From JBBQYD01 sp942493075 (lineage in GTDB: Bacteria; Verrucomicrobiota; Verrucomicrobiia; Limisphaerales; UBA8199): DNA of 64,000 nt. Position 1 is the stretch's first letter. Each line of letters opens with the position of its first letter. Positions 62,801-64,000 of the stretch are shown here, in pieces. The notes under the pieces are model-generated. The model worked only from the letters and a program-made list of their open reading frames with translations, was not told where the DNA came from and did not search any database. The translations under genes were made by a program, and so were the position numbers. The stretch covers positions 1,674,001 through 1,738,000 of the forward strand of contig OW818681.1 of NCBI GenBank assembly GCA_942493075.1, written 5' to 3'.

Positions 62801-63122
62801 TCGGGCCGTTATCAAATTGAAACTCCGAGATAGCGACAGTCGCTGGATCATTGCGATCCACGTGCCGCACGGCTGAAATCACGGTGGGCTTCTCAAACTC
62901 CATCCGCACTACCGTGTTAGTGCCTTCATCACGTGAGGCGTATTCGGTTTTGAGATTGCCATCCAAGAGATGGCTCAGCGCGAAGCTGCCGCCCGGGGTG
63001 TCTGAGTTCCCGTTTACCACTCGCGGTGCTGGCAAGGGAGCTAAAGGGGTAAGCGCCATGGCCGATTGAACCAGCAGGAGAGCGACACCAAGGCTGCCGG
63101 CCAGGAGGGTTGTTCTTTTCAT
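59856..63122 (-). CDS. glycoside hydrolase family 38 alpha-mannosidase-like
   Basis: A 1088-residue exported GH38-type protein. Signal peptide (LLAGSLGVALLLVQSAMA), then a ~140-residue discoidin-like beta domain (LLDGNLKTEYASRDEG). The GH38 zinc motif HSHTDIGYTEIQ is at about residue 264. The catalytic nucleophile Asp is in AMISDVPGFTWG at about residue 385, followed by FEARYGAQLPVIRGDWTPYWEDGAGSSA. The C-terminal beta-sandwich domains end in VVTLRADF. Known GH38 enzymes trim alpha-mannosides. It is between the phosphomannose isomerase-like gene (49 nt upstream) and the sulfatase (4-nt overlap), forming a mannose-glycan operon. Confidence 0.94.
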   Translation of the reverse strand: MKRTTLLAGSLGVALLLVQSAMALTPLAPLPAPRVVNGNSDTPGGSFALSHLLDGNLKTEYASRDEGTNTVVRMEFEKPTVISAVRHVDRNDPATVAISEFQFDNGPTLTVTHRKQRSGETLFLLPEPITATQVTWRITKLGNNGLLCVGGAELAFYTSAPADSAPVRDEITAKVLPFVDRQGKQTMEVQIAHPYAETVEAQLHLTGLPAQTISLSSGKNSFTYEVPQVKKEAQITLELKSAGVTAAQAFCKQKPVRPMTVYVLPHSHTDIGYTEIQTAIEAKQVKNLTDGMAAAARTASYPAGSRFVWNVEVGWAADLFLQRMDEKLRQDFFKAVKNGQIVLNGMYLNELTGLCRPEELIQLFRFSTRMSEQTGTVIDSAMISDVPGFTWGTVSAMAQSGIRYFSVAPNYFDRIGTILKEWENRPFYWQGPDGQSKVLVWIPFWGYAMSHIYHEMSPKLVTDFYEGLEKRAYPFDIAYVRWAGHGDNAVPDPAICDFVRDWNEKYASPRFVISGTSEAFKAFEARYGAQLPVIRGDWTPYWEDGAGSSALETGNNRLSSDRLSQAATAFLLRDPASYQPAKFEEAWRNVLLYSEHTWGAWCSVTGPDRKETKEQWEIKKGYADQAQEQSCALLKQAVSPTASIAAASPVTVVNTLSWDRSELVVVPPAESSTGDRVTDPRGRPVPSQRLTSGELVFLAEGVPALAGRTYEISSGTPLAPKVAARAKDNMLEDGLLRVRVDSRTGGIVELRKLGMNGNLVDTSSGESVNEYQYLIGDDISKIKGITEVKISVGEPGPLVASLVIESSAPGCRSLRREVRMTAGQDYVEIINLLDKARLEVPSYMAKEGKESVNFAFPFAVPEGELLVDLPLGAMRPEADQMPSACKNWVTVGRWVEICNEEKGITWVTLDAPLIEIGTLSANLLNSQTNPEVWRKKIEPTQRFYSWAMNNHWGTNYRAYQEGLTRFRFILRPHAGKHAPAEATRFATGFTQPLLISRETTKTWPAKPAFRLSTDDVVVTGLKPTDDGNGWIIRMFGASGKAKDVQLSWGEKRPAAIYLSDTSESRGAKAGRSITVPGYGVVTLRADFK

Positions 63123-63171
63123 AGTTTAACAAGGGGCTTGTTCAAGTGCGGTGGCTAAGTCGTTGTCGATT

Positions 63172-64000
63172 TCAGGTAGGTAGTTGCGGGCGAACGAAGG
63201 CTTTAATGGTGGCACATGGCTCCCCGGTCGTGGATCTAATCGTGTAAGCGCCCACAGCGGCTGGCACAATGAAGGTTTCTGCATAGTGCACTGTGAAAGG
63301 AGCGAACGCACCATCCGGGCTTTCGATCACAGCCTCCGAGCCTTTCACCAGGTTCAGGACATTCACTCCGCCGTGTGTGTCGTGCTGCGTCAGGCCCGAG
63401 AACCAGTGTCTGCGGGTTTCGATGAATTCCCTCGAATGCAGACCAGTGCGCTCTTCGCGCCAGTCTTTGCCCGAACTGAGCGGCTCCAAGCGGTTGATCA
63501 GATTCTCCCGGACCCATTCCGTGGTGCGATCCCACTGAATGTTGGCCAGGCCATGTTGAAGATGAATCGGACGGGGTTTGCCATCCAGGCCCAGCCGGCT
63601 CCAATCCCACATCTTAAAGGTAAAAATGTAAGGGGTTGCGCTAATTTCCAGGACCATGGAACCGGCCCCCGAACAGTGCACCGTCCCCGCCGGAATGAGG
63701 AAATGATCATGCGCGCGTGCAGGCCATCGGTTTGCGTACTTATCCGCAGGGAAAGGCATCTCGCCCGCCTGGGCAATTTGAAGGTCCCGTGCTAATTCAG
63801 AGGGGTCAACCTCGTTGCGCAGCCCCAAATAAACAGACGCGTCCGGGCCCGCATCCAGCATGTAATAGCTTTCGTCCTGCGTATAATGCATGCCGAACTC
63901 ATGCTGGATATACTCGGTCAGGGGATGGACTTGGAATGAAAGGTTGCCGCCCCCCATCGTGTCGAGCAAATCGAACCTGATGGGGAACTCATCCCCGAAA
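63172..64000 (-). CDS. class I mannose-6-phosphate isomerase-like protein, N-terminus beyond window
   Basis: The visible ~276 residues (frame still open at 64000) contain the cupin metal-binding region FPIRFDLLDTMGGGNLSFQVHP and a second ligand block HDHFLIPAGTVHCSG. Both fit the type I phosphomannose isomerase group, including the Bacteroidetes-type two-cupin form. A C-terminal beta domain (NVLNLVKGSEAVIESPDG) is complete. It would convert mannose-6-phosphate to fructose-6-phosphate, linking the mannosidase to glycolysis. The start is outside the window; the TTG at 63969 is not the real start because the conserved residues extend beyond it. Confidence 0.88.
   Translation of the reverse strand, partial: FGDEFPIRFDLLDTMGGGNLSFQVHPLTEYIQHEFGMHYTQDESYYMLDAGPDASVYLGLRNEVDPSELARDLQIAQAGEMPFPADKYANRWPARAHDHFLIPAGTVHCSGAGSMVLEISATPYIFTFKMWDWSRLGLDGKPRPIHLQHGLANIQWDRTTEWVRENLINRLEPLSSGKDWREERTGLHSREFIETRRHWFSGLTQHDTHGGVNVLNLVKGSEAVIESPDGAFAPFTVHYAETFIVPAAVGAYTIRSTTGEPCATIKAFVRPQLPT

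Overview
The window reads as a chromosomal segment of a Gram-negative member of the Verrucomicrobiota, probably near the Pedosphaera/Limisphaerales lineage. This is inferred from gene content: prepilin-like proteins with the H-X9-DG signature, a Minf_1886-type protein (a planctomycete/verrucomicrobial conserved family), a PEP-CTERM protein, a TIGR03790-type protein, a sulfatase next to a GH38 mannosidase, and a moderately GC-rich, densely coding sequence. LPS-type genes (waaA, dTDP-rhamnose genes) and an RND pump show an outer membrane. No rRNA, tRNA or CRISPR array was recognised.

Layout. 1-1.8 kb: a Tat-exported Gfo/Idh/MocA oxidoreductase (cut by the window edge) behind an MFS transporter. 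1.9-11 kb: leuS, a secreted protein, then a compact run waaA-ispF-orf-peptidase C26-sigma54 response regulator. 11-13.8 kb: a decayed tyrosine recombinase (integron-integrase-like) and two prepilin-like genes sharing an upstream motif. 13.8-16.4 kb: an SDR protein and an M3 peptidase on the minus strand. 16.6-20.7 kb: dTDP-L-rhamnose genes rfbA-rfbC-rfbD-rfbB and a CDP-alcohol phosphatidyltransferase. 20.7-26.7 kb: an ArsR-methyltransferase fusion, a glycosidase-like/GT2 fusion, a frameshifted thyA, a PEP-CTERM protein and folA. 26.8-31.1 kb: a double M16 peptidase, a Minf_1886 protein with a small coupled ORF, and a Tat-exported aldo/keto reductase.

31.3-39.7 kb: a GAF/sigma54 activator divergent from a five-gene operon: an active-site-altered thioredoxin, a glycogen-binding-like protein and a full tripartite RND pump. 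39.8-43 kb: an overlapping KaiC-like ATPase / histidine kinase / response regulator operon. 43.5-49.7 kb: one 2076-residue glycine-rich secreted protein built of seven ~260-residue repeats, with 141/142-bp direct repeats on both sides. 50-54 kb: a TPR protein and an OFA-type MFS transporter. 54.2-55.8 kb: a pilin-like gene bracketed by two copies of a hairpin-rich dispersed repeat. 55.8-64 kb: a TIGR03790-type protein, then a mannose-related operon (phosphomannose isomerase-like, GH38, sulfatase) running off the end.

The most unusual points are the RND operon with its two cytosolic-looking leading genes, the KaiC/kinase/regulator operon without KaiA/KaiB, the giant repeat protein with its flanking repeats, the glycosidase-glycosyltransferase fusion, the single-base frameshift in thyA, and the recombinase remnant. 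All family assignments come from reading motifs by eye; no search was run.
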